This document shows positions 1 to 6,296 of a stretch of DNA of 6,871 nucleotides, piece after piece (position 1 is the first letter of the stretch; the number at the start of each line of letters is the position of its first letter). The translations under genes were made by a program, and so were the position numbers. The DNA comes from Alphaproteobacteria bacterium (GTDB lineage Bacteria; Pseudomonadota; Alphaproteobacteria; Micropepsales; Micropepsaceae). The stretch covers positions 1 to 6,871 of the forward strand of contig JAATGK010000490.1 in assembly GCA_015654715.1 (NCBI GenBank). Reading direction: 5' to 3'. Under the pieces are notes generated by a model that saw only the letters and a list, made by a program, of their open reading frames with translations, ran no database searches and was not told where the DNA came from.

Positions 1-801
1 GGCAGCAACCCGAAAGTCTCCAACCTTGTTAATATGGAGAGCGCGGTCCGCCACGATATCCTGGTCCTCAGCGACAGCGATATTGCCGTCGAGCCCGATT
101 ATCTTCGCAAAGTTGCTGCCGCGCTCGCGCCCGAGAATGTCGGGGCCGTCACTTGTGTTTATACCGGCTGGGGCGCAACGGGCTTGGTGTCGCGGCTGTC
201 CGCCATGGGGGTGAGCTACCATTTTCTTCCCAATGTGACCACGGGCCTTGGGCTTCATCTGGCGTCGCCCTGTTTCGGTTCGACCATTGCCATCAAGCGG
301 CCGCTGCTCACCGAATTGGGCGGCTTTGTGGCATTTGCCTTTCGCCTGGCCGATGATCACGCCATTGGCGAGGCGGTCCGCGAAAAAGGTTACGATGTTG
401 CAATTCCGCCTTTCGCAGTGCGCCACGCCGCGACAGAAACCGGACTGGGCGAATGGTTTAGCCATGAACTGCGCTGGATGCGGACGATCCGCACGGTTGA
501 TCCCGGCGGTCATGTCGGTTCCCTCGTGACCCACGCATTTCCCATAGCCCTCTTGGGGGTAATACTGACGGGCGCTGCGCCGCTCGCAGTTCTCGTACTT
601 GGTGCTACCCTCCTTGCGCGGGCCATGCTCAAATGGCACATCGATAAGGTGTTCCTGAGCCCGGCAGGGCCGTACTGGCTTCTTCCGCTGCGCGATGTGC
701 TATCGTTCTGCGTCTTTCTGGCTTCACTTTTCGGCCGAGCCGTAGTCTGGCAAAACGAGCGCCTCGAGGTTCACGAAAATGGTGCGTTGTCCAATCGGTG
801 A
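1..801 (+). CDS. hpnI: HpnI, hopanoid glycosyltransferase (5' truncated)
   Basis: The reading frame is open from base 1 and ends with TGA at 799-801, giving a 266-residue C-terminal fragment. Sequence before the first ATG (base 34) already reads as protein (NPKVSNLVNM), so that ATG is internal. From memory the family is about 380 residues, so roughly the first third is missing. Visible motifs are the DSD metal/nucleotide-sugar motif at fragment residues 25-27, SPCFGSTIAIKR near 89-100, the acidic LADDH at 116-120, and HELRW at 155-159, matching the (Q/R)xxRW element of ceramide-glucosyltransferase-like family 21 enzymes with H in first place. Hydrophobic segments near 178-206 and 232-246 suggest C-terminal membrane anchoring with a cytoplasmic catalytic domain. 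HpnI is known to transfer N-acetylglucosamine to bacteriohopanetetrol. Placement directly before hpnJ and hpnK supports this role. Confidence 0.93.
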   Translation, partial: GSNPKVSNLVNMESAVRHDILVLSDSDIAVEPDYLRKVAAALAPENVGAVTCVYTGWGATGLVSRLSAMGVSYHFLPNVTTGLGLHLASPCFGSTIAIKRPLLTELGGFVAFAFRLADDHAIGEAVREKGYDVAIPPFAVRHAATETGLGEWFSHELRWMRTIRTVDPGGHVGSLVTHAFPIALLGVILTGAAPLAVLVLGATLLARAMLKWHIDKVFLSPAGPYWLLPLRDVLSFCVFLASLFGRAVVWQNERLEVHENGALSNR

Positions 802-804
802 GGA
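801..804 (+). promoter_or_regulatory. Ribosome binding site of hpnJ
   Basis: AGGA lies six bases before the hpnJ ATG and shares its first base with the hpnI stop codon TGA (799-801). The nine-base spacing between hpnI and hpnJ leaves no room for a promoter, so the two are presumably co-transcribed. Confidence 0.6.
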
Positions 805-810
805 ATAGTA

Positions 811-2238
811 ATGAAGTCGTTGTTCTTGCAGGCGCCCTCTTTTGACGGTTACGACGGCGGAGCCGGTGCGCGCTATCAGATGAAGCGCGAGGTCAAGTCG
901 TTCTGGTATCCGACGTGGCTCGCCCAAGCCGCCGCCATGGTGGAAGGCTCCAAGCTGATCGATGCGCCGCCGCACAAGCTGCATTTCAAGGACATCGAAG
1001 ACGACGTCAAAAACCACGAGCTGATCGTGCTGCACACCTCGACGCCGTCGTTCAAGTCCGACTGCAAAACGGCGCGGATGATCAAGGAGAAGAATCCGAA
1101 AGCGATCATCGGCTTCATCGGCTCCAAGGTTTCGGTGCAGCCGACCGAAAGTCTGCAAGCCGAACCGGCGATCGATTTCGTTGCTCGCAACGAATACGAG
1201 TTCACGATCCAGGAGCTGGCGAATGGCGCCAAGTGGGATGGCCTCGCCGGTATTTCCTATCGCGACAAATCCGGCGCCATCGTCCACAACGCCGAACGCG
1301 CCATCCTGACCGACATGGATAGGCTGCCGTCGCCGCTGCCGGTCTACAAGCGCGACCTGAAAATCGAGAACTATTACGGCGGCTATCTCAAGCACCCGTA
1401 CATGTCGTGGTACACCGGACGCGGCTGCAAATCACGCTGCACCTTCTGCCTGTGGCCGCAGACAATTTCGGGCCACAACTACCGCACCCATTCGATTCCG
1501 TTCGTGATCGAAGAAGTGAAATACGTGAAAAAGAATTTCCCGCAGGTGCGCGAAATCTTCTTCGACGACGGCACCCTCACCGACAACATCGAACGGGTCG
1601 AAGCGCTGGCCAAGGAACTCGGCAAGCTCGGCGTTACCTGGTCGTGCAATGCCAAGGCCAATGTGCCGCGCAAGACGCTCGAAATCATGAAGGACAACGG
1701 CCTGCGCATCCTGCTGGTCGGTTATGAGAGCGGCAATCAGCAGATCCTGCACAACATCAAAAAGGGTTTGCGCGTGGATGTGGCGCGGCGCTTCTCCAAG
1801 GATTGCCACGAGCTCGGCATCCTGGTGCACGGCACGTTCATCTTGGGTTTGCCGGGCGAAACCAAGCAAACCATCATCGAGACGCTGAACTTCGCCAAGG
1901 AAGTGAACCCGCGCACCTTGCAGGTGTCGCTGGCGGCGCCCTATCCCGGCACCTTCCTTTACAATCAGGCCAAGGAAAACGGCTGGTTCGCCTCCGACGT
2001 CGATCTCTTGACCGACGATGGCACCCAGATCGCGCCGCTGAATTACGAAAACCTCAGCCACACCGAGATTTTCGAAGCGGTGGAGTGGTTCTACAAGCAA
2101 TACTACTTCCGTCCCTCAAAGATCGCCGAGATCGTCGGCGAGATGATCACCTCGCCGGAAATGCTGATGCGCCGGTTGCGCGAAGGCGTCGAGTTCTTCG
2201 ACTTCTTGAAAACGCGCGAGGATATGATCGTCAGCTAA
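811..2238 (+). CDS. hpnJ: HpnJ, radical SAM hopanoid cyclitol-ether enzyme
   Basis: A complete 475-residue protein. The [4Fe-4S]/SAM site is CKSRCTFC, with C206, C210 and C213 in CxxxCxxC spacing after WYTGRG. Later radical SAM barrel features are EIFFDDGT (248-255), the GYESGNQQ stretch (304-311) and HGTFILGLPGE (340-350). Residues 1 to about 140 form the N-terminal domain found in the cobalamin-binding radical SAM class, but I see no canonical DxHxxG cobalamin-histidine motif there. Established work places HpnJ at the last step of cyclitol-ether formation, contracting the glucosamine ring of glucosaminyl-bacteriohopanetetrol to a five-membered cyclitol. The ATG at 811 has AGGA six bases upstream and gives the expected N-terminus (MKSLFLQAPSFDG). 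It sits between hpnI and hpnK, whose products act earlier in the same conversion. Confidence 0.95.
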   Translation: MKSLFLQAPSFDGYDGGAGARYQMKREVKSFWYPTWLAQAAAMVEGSKLIDAPPHKLHFKDIEDDVKNHELIVLHTSTPSFKSDCKTARMIKEKNPKAIIGFIGSKVSVQPTESLQAEPAIDFVARNEYEFTIQELANGAKWDGLAGISYRDKSGAIVHNAERAILTDMDRLPSPLPVYKRDLKIENYYGGYLKHPYMSWYTGRGCKSRCTFCLWPQTISGHNYRTHSIPFVIEEVKYVKKNFPQVREIFFDDGTLTDNIERVEALAKELGKLGVTWSCNAKANVPRKTLEIMKDNGLRILLVGYESGNQQILHNIKKGLRVDVARRFSKDCHELGILVHGTFILGLPGETKQTIIETLNFAKEVNPRTLQVSLAAPYPGTFLYNQAKENGWFASDVDLLTDDGTQIAPLNYENLSHTEIFEAVEWFYKQYYFRPSKIAEIVGEMITSPEMLMRRLREGVEFFDFLKTREDMIVS

Positions 2239-2240
2239 TG
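2218..2240 (+). promoter_or_regulatory. hpnJ/hpnK stop-start overlap (TAATG)
   Basis: The hpnJ stop TAA (2236-2238) shares its last A with the hpnK start ATG (2238-2240). The nearest purine-rich stretch, GAGGA at 2218-2222, is about 15 bases from the ATG, which is long for an independent ribosome binding site. Re-initiation by ribosomes finishing hpnJ is the likely mode of hpnK translation (inference). Confidence 0.6.
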
Positions 2241-3077
2241 GCTGAGAAAGGCGTCATCATCACGGCCGATGACTTCGGGGCGGCGCCCGAGGTCAACGAA
2301 GCGGTGATGCGCGCCCATCGCGAGGGCATTCTTACCTGCACCAGCTTAATGGTAGCTGCGCCCGGCGCCGCCGAGGCGGTCAAGCTGGCCAAGGCCTGTC
2401 CGACCCTCGGCGTCGGCCTGCATCTGGTGCTGGTGGAGGGGAGGCCGGTGCTGCCGTCATCGCAGATTCCGGCGTTGGTCGGGCCGGATGGAAATTTCCG
2501 CACCGACATGGTGCGCGCCTCGTTTGGGATGTTCTTCCGACCGAAAGTCCGCCGCCAACTCGCCGCCGAAATCGAAGCCCAGTTTGCCGCTTTCGCCTCA
2601 ACCGGTTTGAAGCTCGATCACGTCAACGCTCACAAGCATTTTCATCTGCATCCAACCATCGGGGGGCTGCTGGTGAAGATTGGCCGCCGTTATGGCCTGC
2701 GCAGTGTGCGCGTGCCGATCGAGCCCATCGACGTGCTGCGCCGCATTGAGCCGGGCGTCAGTGGCGGCGGGGTGGAACGCTTCGTTGGTGCCCGCCTCAA
2801 GGACCGGCTGTGGGCGGGTGGCATCTGGTCGCCCGATGCGGTGTTCGGATTGGCGTGGTCGGGGGCAATGACGGCTAAGCGCGTTGCCGCGCTCCTCGAC
2901 AATCTGCCCGATGGCGTCAGCGAGGTTTACCTGCATCCCGCCCTCAGCGCTTATCCCGGCTCCGCCCCCGGCTATCGCTACAGCGACGAGCTGGCGGCGT
3001 TGTTGGCGCCGGAAGTGATCGCACGGGCCGGGCACCTGCGCCGCGGCCGCTTTGCGGATTTCGCGAGCGCTGGTTAG
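2238..3077 (+). CDS. hpnK: HpnK, YdjC/ChbG-type hopanoid deacetylase
   Basis: A 279-residue protein starting MAEKGVIITADDFG. The frame stays open upstream to 1803, but that stretch overlaps hpnJ in another frame and has no domain character, so the ATG at 2238 is the start. Metal-binding and catalytic signatures of the YdjC/ChbG family are visible: ADDFG with D11 and D12, GLHLVL with H62, HVNAHKHFHLHP at 128-139 (H132, H134, H136, H138), and EVYLHP with H233. Family members remove the acetyl group from N-acetylated sugars using a divalent metal. HpnK is known to deacetylate N-acetylglucosaminyl-bacteriohopanetetrol, giving the glucosamine form that HpnJ then rearranges. I see no signal peptide, so the enzyme is probably cytoplasmic. 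It is translationally coupled to hpnJ; a 118-base gap follows. Confidence 0.94.
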   Translation: MAEKGVIITADDFGAAPEVNEAVMRAHREGILTCTSLMVAAPGAAEAVKLAKACPTLGVGLHLVLVEGRPVLPSSQIPALVGPDGNFRTDMVRASFGMFFRPKVRRQLAAEIEAQFAAFASTGLKLDHVNAHKHFHLHPTIGGLLVKIGRRYGLRSVRVPIEPIDVLRRIEPGVSGGGVERFVGARLKDRLWAGGIWSPDAVFGLAWSGAMTAKRVAALLDNLPDGVSEVYLHPALSAYPGSAPGYRYSDELAALLAPEVIARAGHLRRGRFADFASAG

Positions 3078-3195
3078 ACTTATTCAAATTTGCTAACCGC
3101 AGCCGCCTGTTGCGGCCGTCGTTCGTTCCGGCCATGGTGCGGCTGGTTCGGCGGTTTTTGTCCGGACCAAGGAAGACATAACATCTATCTGTGAC
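3078..3195. other. hpnK-hpnL intergenic region
   Basis: This 118-base gap is the only substantial non-coding stretch in the window. Its start is AT-rich (TTATTCAAATTTG, 3079-3091), followed by a GC-rich nested hairpin (3095-3156) running into TTTTT at 3155-3159, then an 8-base perfect palindrome GTCCGGAC (3160-3167). AAGGA at 3169-3173 is the only ribosome-binding-like sequence, 22 bases before the hpnL ATG, which is too far for a standard site. No convincing -35/-10 pair is visible; TTGTCC at 3158-3163 has no well-spaced -10 partner. No small open reading frame stands out. Confidence 0.6.
3095..3159 (+). terminator. Terminator-like nested hairpin with T-run
   Basis: Read 5' to 3', AACCGC (3095-3100) pairs with GCGGTT (3151-3156), AGCCGC (3101-3106) pairs with GCGGCT (3139-3144), and GGCCG (3114-3118) pairs with CGGCC (3129-3133) around a 10-base loop. 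This gives 17 pairs, interrupted by a 7x5 internal loop (3107-3113 and 3134-3138) and a 6-base bulge (3145-3150). The right arm runs into five Ts (3155-3159). That resembles an imperfect intrinsic terminator or attenuator after hpnK. The interruptions and the short T-run make it weak, and it may only partly reduce read-through into hpnL. A shorter alternative, GCCGC/GCGGC at 3102-3116 with a 5-base loop, competes with it. Confidence 0.35.
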
Positions 3196-4173
3196 ATGAA
3201 AATCGGGGCCGTTGTTGCGCTGGTCGTCGGGCTCGCCCTGGCGATCTTCTTGGTTTGGCAGATCGGAATCGGGTCGGTCTGGGACGCCGCCTCCAAGGTT
3301 GGCTGGGGCGGGTTCGTGGCGATCTGCCTTGCCGGCTTGGCGGTGGAAGCCTGTCTCGGCACCGCTTGGTACGCCCTGTTGTCGGGACACGGCGTACCCT
3401 GGCTGGTGCTGGTGTGCGGCCGCCAAGTGCGCGATTCGTCCAGCGATCTTCTCCCCTTTACCCAGATCGGCGGCATGGTGATCGGCGCCCGCGCCGCCAG
3501 CCTCGGCGGAGTTCCGGCGCCGCTCGCTTATGCGTCGATGATGGTCGACGTCACCACCGAGCTGATGGGCCAGATCGCTTTCCTCATTCTGGGTCTCTTG
3601 CTCGGCGTGAGCCAGCTCAAGACCAGCCCCACGCTGGCGCCGTATGCCGACGGCATGATCCTCGGCACCGCGCTGCTGATCCCGGCCGCCGCCGCGTTTG
3701 TCATCTTGCAGCGCAAGGGCACCCAGCTTGCCGAGAAGCTCGCCAGCCGCTTGTTACCGGCTGCCGTCAGCCACACCGAAGCGTTTTCTGAGGCCCTGCA
3801 TGGCTTCTATCAAAAGCCGCTGCGGCTGACGCTGTCGGCCACCTTCCATCTGCTCAGTTGGATCCTCTCCGGGGTGTGGATTTGGCTGATCCTGCAATTC
3901 TGCGGCGCCCATATCAGCATTCTTTCCGCTCTGACGATTGAGGCGCTGCTCGGGGCGCTCCGGAGCGTCACCGTTTTCATTCCCTCCGCCATCGGCGTGC
4001 AGGAAGCCGGCTATGCCGCGCTCGCTCCGGTGTTCGGTGCCGGGCCGGAGATCGGGCTGGCGGTCTCGCTATTGAAACGGGCGCGCGACGTTGCGGTCGG
4101 CGTGCCGGCGCTGCTGCTCTGGCAGTTGGTGGAAGGCCGTCGCGCCTTGGGCCGCGGCAAGGAGAAAGCATGA
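3196..4173 (+). CDS. hpnL: HpnL, MprF-flippase-like membrane protein
   Basis: A 325-residue, strongly hydrophobic protein with about seven to nine membrane segments, the clearer ones near residues 4-22, 38-62, 112-137, 152-171, 211-236, 241-265 and 283-311. Diagnostic stretches are DLLPFTQIGGMVIGAR (84-99) and PSAIGVQEAGY (263-273), the latter matching the GVQE-type motif of the lysylphosphatidylglycerol synthase/flippase membrane domain. No aminoacyl-transferase domain is attached. ATG 3196 is the only credible start: reading upstream in frame there is no ATG, GTG or TTG before the stop at 3094. It lacks a well-spaced ribosome binding site. Its inner-membrane location and family suggest moving or handling a lipid, possibly the finished hopanoid, but no activity is proven from this sequence. 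Its end overlaps hpnA by four bases. Confidence 0.9.
   Translation: MKIGAVVALVVGLALAIFLVWQIGIGSVWDAASKVGWGGFVAICLAGLAVEACLGTAWYALLSGHGVPWLVLVCGRQVRDSSSDLLPFTQIGGMVIGARAASLGGVPAPLAYASMMVDVTTELMGQIAFLILGLLLGVSQLKTSPTLAPYADGMILGTALLIPAAAAFVILQRKGTQLAEKLASRLLPAAVSHTEAFSEALHGFYQKPLRLTLSATFHLLSWILSGVWIWLILQFCGAHISILSALTIEALLGALRSVTVFIPSAIGVQEAGYAALAPVFGAGPEIGLAVSLLKRARDVAVGVPALLLWQLVEGRRALGRGKEKA
4159..4173 (+). promoter_or_regulatory. hpnA ribosome binding site and ATGA overlap with hpnL
   Basis: AAGGAG at 4159-4164 lies five bases before the hpnA ATG (4170-4172) and is the best ribosome binding site in the window. The ATG overlaps the hpnL stop TGA (4171-4173) in an ATGA arrangement, typical of translational coupling. 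The site fixes the hpnA start. Confidence 0.75.
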
Positions 4174-5165
4174 GCGGCGATCTTGCTTTTGTCACCGGTG
4201 CAACGGGATTTGTTGGCTCGGCGGTGGCGCGGCAGTTGAAGGAAAAAGGCTTCGGCTTGCGCCTTCTGGTACGGGAGTCGTCGCGGCTGGATAACGTCGA
4301 AGGTTTGGGCGCCGAGATCGTCACCGGCGACCTGAAAGACCGCGACGGCCTCACCCAAGCGCTGCAAGGCGCGCGCTATTTGTTTCATGTCGCGGCCGAT
4401 TACCGGCTGTGGGCGCGCGACCCGGAAGAGATCGTCCGCAACAATCTGGAAGGCACGCGGGCGGTGATGCAAGCGGCGCGCGCCGCCGGTGTCGAGCGCA
4501 TCGTCTATACCTCGTCGGTCGCGACTTTGAAGGCGCGCACCGATGGTGTGGCCGTTGACGAAACCTGCCGCCATACCGCAGAGAGCGCCATCGGCGCTTA
4601 CAAGCGGTCGAAACAGGTGGCCGAACGGCTGGTCGAAGAGATGGCGGGCGAGGGACTGCCGGCGGTGATCGTCAATCCGTCCACGCCAATCGGGCCGCGC
4701 GATATCAAGCCGACGCCGACCGGGCGCATCATCGTCGAAGCGGCGACGGGGAAGATTCCGGCCTTTGTCGATACCGGCCTCAATCTGGTGCATGTCGATG
4801 ACGTCGCCGCGGGGCATTTGCTGGCGCTGGAAAAGGGGCGCATCGGCGAAAGCTATATTCTTGGCGGCGAGGACGTGTCGTTGCGCCAAATGCTGGCGGT
4901 GATTGCCGGGCTCGTGGGCCGCAAAGCGCCGACCATTAATCTGCCGCGGGCTCCGCTTTATCCCATCGCTTGGATTGCCGAAGGGCTAGCGACGCTCACC
5001 GGCAAGGAGCCGTTCGTCACCGCCGATGCGCTGAAAATGGCGAAGTATCATATGTTTTTCTCGTCGGCGAAGGCGCGCCGCGAACTCGGTTACAGCGCCC
5101 GCCCGTATGCCGAAGCGCTGAAAGATGCGCTCGCCTGGTTCAAGGCGGCCGGATATTTGCAATGA
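4170..5165 (+). CDS. hpnA: HpnA, NAD(P)-dependent epimerase/reductase
   Basis: A 331-residue member of the extended short-chain dehydrogenase family, of the dihydroflavonol-4-reductase/sugar-epimerase type. The N-terminal Rossmann motif is TGATGFVG (9-16), followed by GDL (53-55), HVAADYRLW (73-81), NNLEGT (91-96), TSSVATL (114-120) with the catalytic Ser, and Y144-xxx-K148 completing the catalytic set. LVHVDDVAAGH (206-216) is another family hallmark. No signal peptide or membrane segment is visible, so it is probably cytoplasmic. HpnA proteins are recognised by their place in hopanoid operons. The substrate is not settled, and sugar-nucleotide or hopanoid side-chain modification are both possible. 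The start is fixed by the well-placed AAGGAG. It overlaps hpnL at one end and hpnB at the other by four bases each, which suggests matched expression. Confidence 0.92.
   Translation: MSGDLAFVTGATGFVGSAVARQLKEKGFGLRLLVRESSRLDNVEGLGAEIVTGDLKDRDGLTQALQGARYLFHVAADYRLWARDPEEIVRNNLEGTRAVMQAARAAGVERIVYTSSVATLKARTDGVAVDETCRHTAESAIGAYKRSKQVAERLVEEMAGEGLPAVIVNPSTPIGPRDIKPTPTGRIIVEAATGKIPAFVDTGLNLVHVDDVAAGHLLALEKGRIGESYILGGEDVSLRQMLAVIAGLVGRKAPTINLPRAPLYPIAWIAEGLATLTGKEPFVTADALKMAKYHMFFSSAKARRELGYSARPYAEALKDALAWFKAAGYLQ
5151..5165 (+). promoter_or_regulatory. hpnA/hpnB ATGA overlap
   Basis: The hpnB ATG (5162-5164) overlaps the hpnA stop TGA (5163-5165). Only a short GGA (5151-5153), eight bases upstream, resembles a ribosome binding site, so coupling to hpnA translation is likely (inference). 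Confidence 0.6.
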
Positions 5166-6286
5166 TCGCCGCGGTGCTGATCAGCTTTCTGGCGCTGGCG
5201 GTCTGGCTGGTGCTGGTGTTCGGCCGCGGCTGGTTCTGGCTCGCTCGCGAACGCGACGACGGCGTGCTGGCAGAACCTGCCCTGTGGCCTTCCGTGACGG
5301 CCGTGGTTCCGGCCCGTAACGAGGCCGAGGGCATCGGGGCGTGCGTGCAAAGCCTCATCGCCCAGGATTATCCCGGCGCGTTCAAGATCATCGTGGTCGA
5401 CGACCAGAGCGACGACGGCACCGCCGCTGTCGTGCGCGCGCTGGGCAGCGATCGGGTGGAAGTTCTCGATGGCGCGCCGCATCCGCCAGGCTGGACCGGC
5501 AAGCTGTTCGCCGTCAGCCAAGGCGTCGCCAAAGCGGATACGGCGTATCTCTGGCTCACGGATGCCGACATTTCACACACTTCCGACAATTTGAGAGCTT
5601 TGGTGGCGCGGGCCGAGGCGGGGCGTTACGTGCTGGTGTCGCTGATGGCGCGGCTGAGTTGCGAAAGCTTCGCGGAGAAGTTCCTCATTCCCGCCTTCGT
5701 GTTCTTTTTCGACATGCTGTATCCGTTCCGCTGGGTGAATAATCCGCGCGCGCGGACTGCGGCCGCGGCGGGCGGCGCGATGCTGGTGCGGCGGGGCGCG
5801 CTGGAACGGGCGGGCGGGATTGCGGCGATCCGCAGCGAAATCATCGACGATTGCGCCTTGGGCCGCCTTCTGAAGGCGCAAGGCCCGATCTGGCTGGGGC
5901 TTACCGAGCGCGCCGTCTCGACCCGTCCCTACCCGAGAATCGCCGACATTCGCGCCATGATTGTCCGCTCAGCCTATGCTCAGCTCGGCTATTCGCCGCT
6001 GATTCTGCTTGCCACCGTTCTAGGCATGGTGCTGCTCTACGTTGTACCCTTGGCAGGGCTCGCCGTCGGCGGTTTGAGTGCGGTCTTCGGTGCTTTGAGC
6101 TGGACTCTGATGACAGTTTGTTTTCAGCCGATCCTGCATTTTTACCGGCGATCGCCGTTCTGGGGCTTGGCTTTGCCGCTGATTGGCGTCTTTTATGCTG
6201 CATTCACCATCGATTCCGCCATTCAACACTGGCGCGGACGCGGTGGGATGTGGAAGGGCCGTGTCCAGGCAATAGAGAAAGCGTGA
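5162..6286 (+). CDS. hpnB: HpnB, membrane family-2 glycosyltransferase
   Basis: A 374-residue protein. The frame is open upstream to 4970, but that part overlaps hpnA out of frame; ATG 5162 yields the expected N-terminal membrane segment (about 2-20). The family-2 glycosyltransferase fold follows: VVPARNE (48-54), VVDDQSDDGT (78-87), WLTDADI with the DAD metal motif (134-136), GGAMLVRR (204-211) and EIIDDCALGR (226-235) with the catalytic acid region. Hydrophobic segments near 278-300, 302-325 and 333-350 make a C-terminal membrane domain, and the tail GRGGMWKGR (359-367) looks typical of HpnB. The catalytic domain should face the cytoplasm. It is presumed to add a sugar to a hopanoid or related lipid, but donor and acceptor are not established. 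It is a second glycosyltransferase beside HpnI and not closely similar to it. Confidence 0.93.
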   Translation: MIAAVLISFLALAVWLVLVFGRGWFWLARERDDGVLAEPALWPSVTAVVPARNEAEGIGACVQSLIAQDYPGAFKIIVVDDQSDDGTAAVVRALGSDRVEVLDGAPHPPGWTGKLFAVSQGVAKADTAYLWLTDADISHTSDNLRALVARAEAGRYVLVSLMARLSCESFAEKFLIPAFVFFFDMLYPFRWVNNPRARTAAAAGGAMLVRRGALERAGGIAAIRSEIIDDCALGRLLKAQGPIWLGLTERAVSTRPYPRIADIRAMIVRSAYAQLGYSPLILLATVLGMVLLYVVPLAGLAVGGLSAVFGALSWTLMTVCFQPILHFYRRSPFWGLALPLIGVFYAAFTIDSAIQHWRGRGGMWKGRVQAIEKA

Positions 6287-6296
6287 TCGCAAAGTG

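Noticed and set aside
34..801. hpnI as a complete gene from ATG 34
   Set aside because: Codons before base 34 already encode family-like sequence (NPKVSNLVN), and the protein would lack the first part of the glycosyltransferase fold.
724..1395. 223-codon minus-strand frame across hpnI/hpnJ
   Set aside because: Overlaps the radical SAM gene and the hpnI end antisense; composition fits a shadow.
1432..2100. 222-codon minus-strand frame inside hpnJ
   Set aside because: Mirror of a strongly biased plus-strand gene; no domain or ribosome binding site seen.
1803..2237. N-terminal extension of hpnK
   Set aside because: The frame is open but overlaps conserved HpnJ sequence in another phase and is Arg-rich without motifs; the family N-terminus MAEKGVIITADDFG begins at 2238.
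3102..3116. Simple 5-base stem GCCGC/GCGGC as a terminator
   Set aside because: Short stem with no T-run directly after; the larger nested structure ending at 3155-3159 explains the region better.
3158..3186. Promoter for hpnL (TTGTCC with a downstream AT-rich stretch)
   Set aside because: No -10 element with normal spacing is visible; CATAAC at 3177-3182 is only 13 bases away and poorly matched.
4011..4889. 292-codon open frame on the minus strand opposite hpnL/hpnA
   Set aside because: It is antisense to two confidently identified genes, is rich in Arg, Gln, His and Ala as expected for a codon-bias shadow, and shows no domain.
4970..5161. N-terminal extension of hpnB
   Set aside because: Overlaps the conserved hpnA C-terminus out of frame; the membrane segment expected at the HpnB N-terminus starts at ATG 5162.
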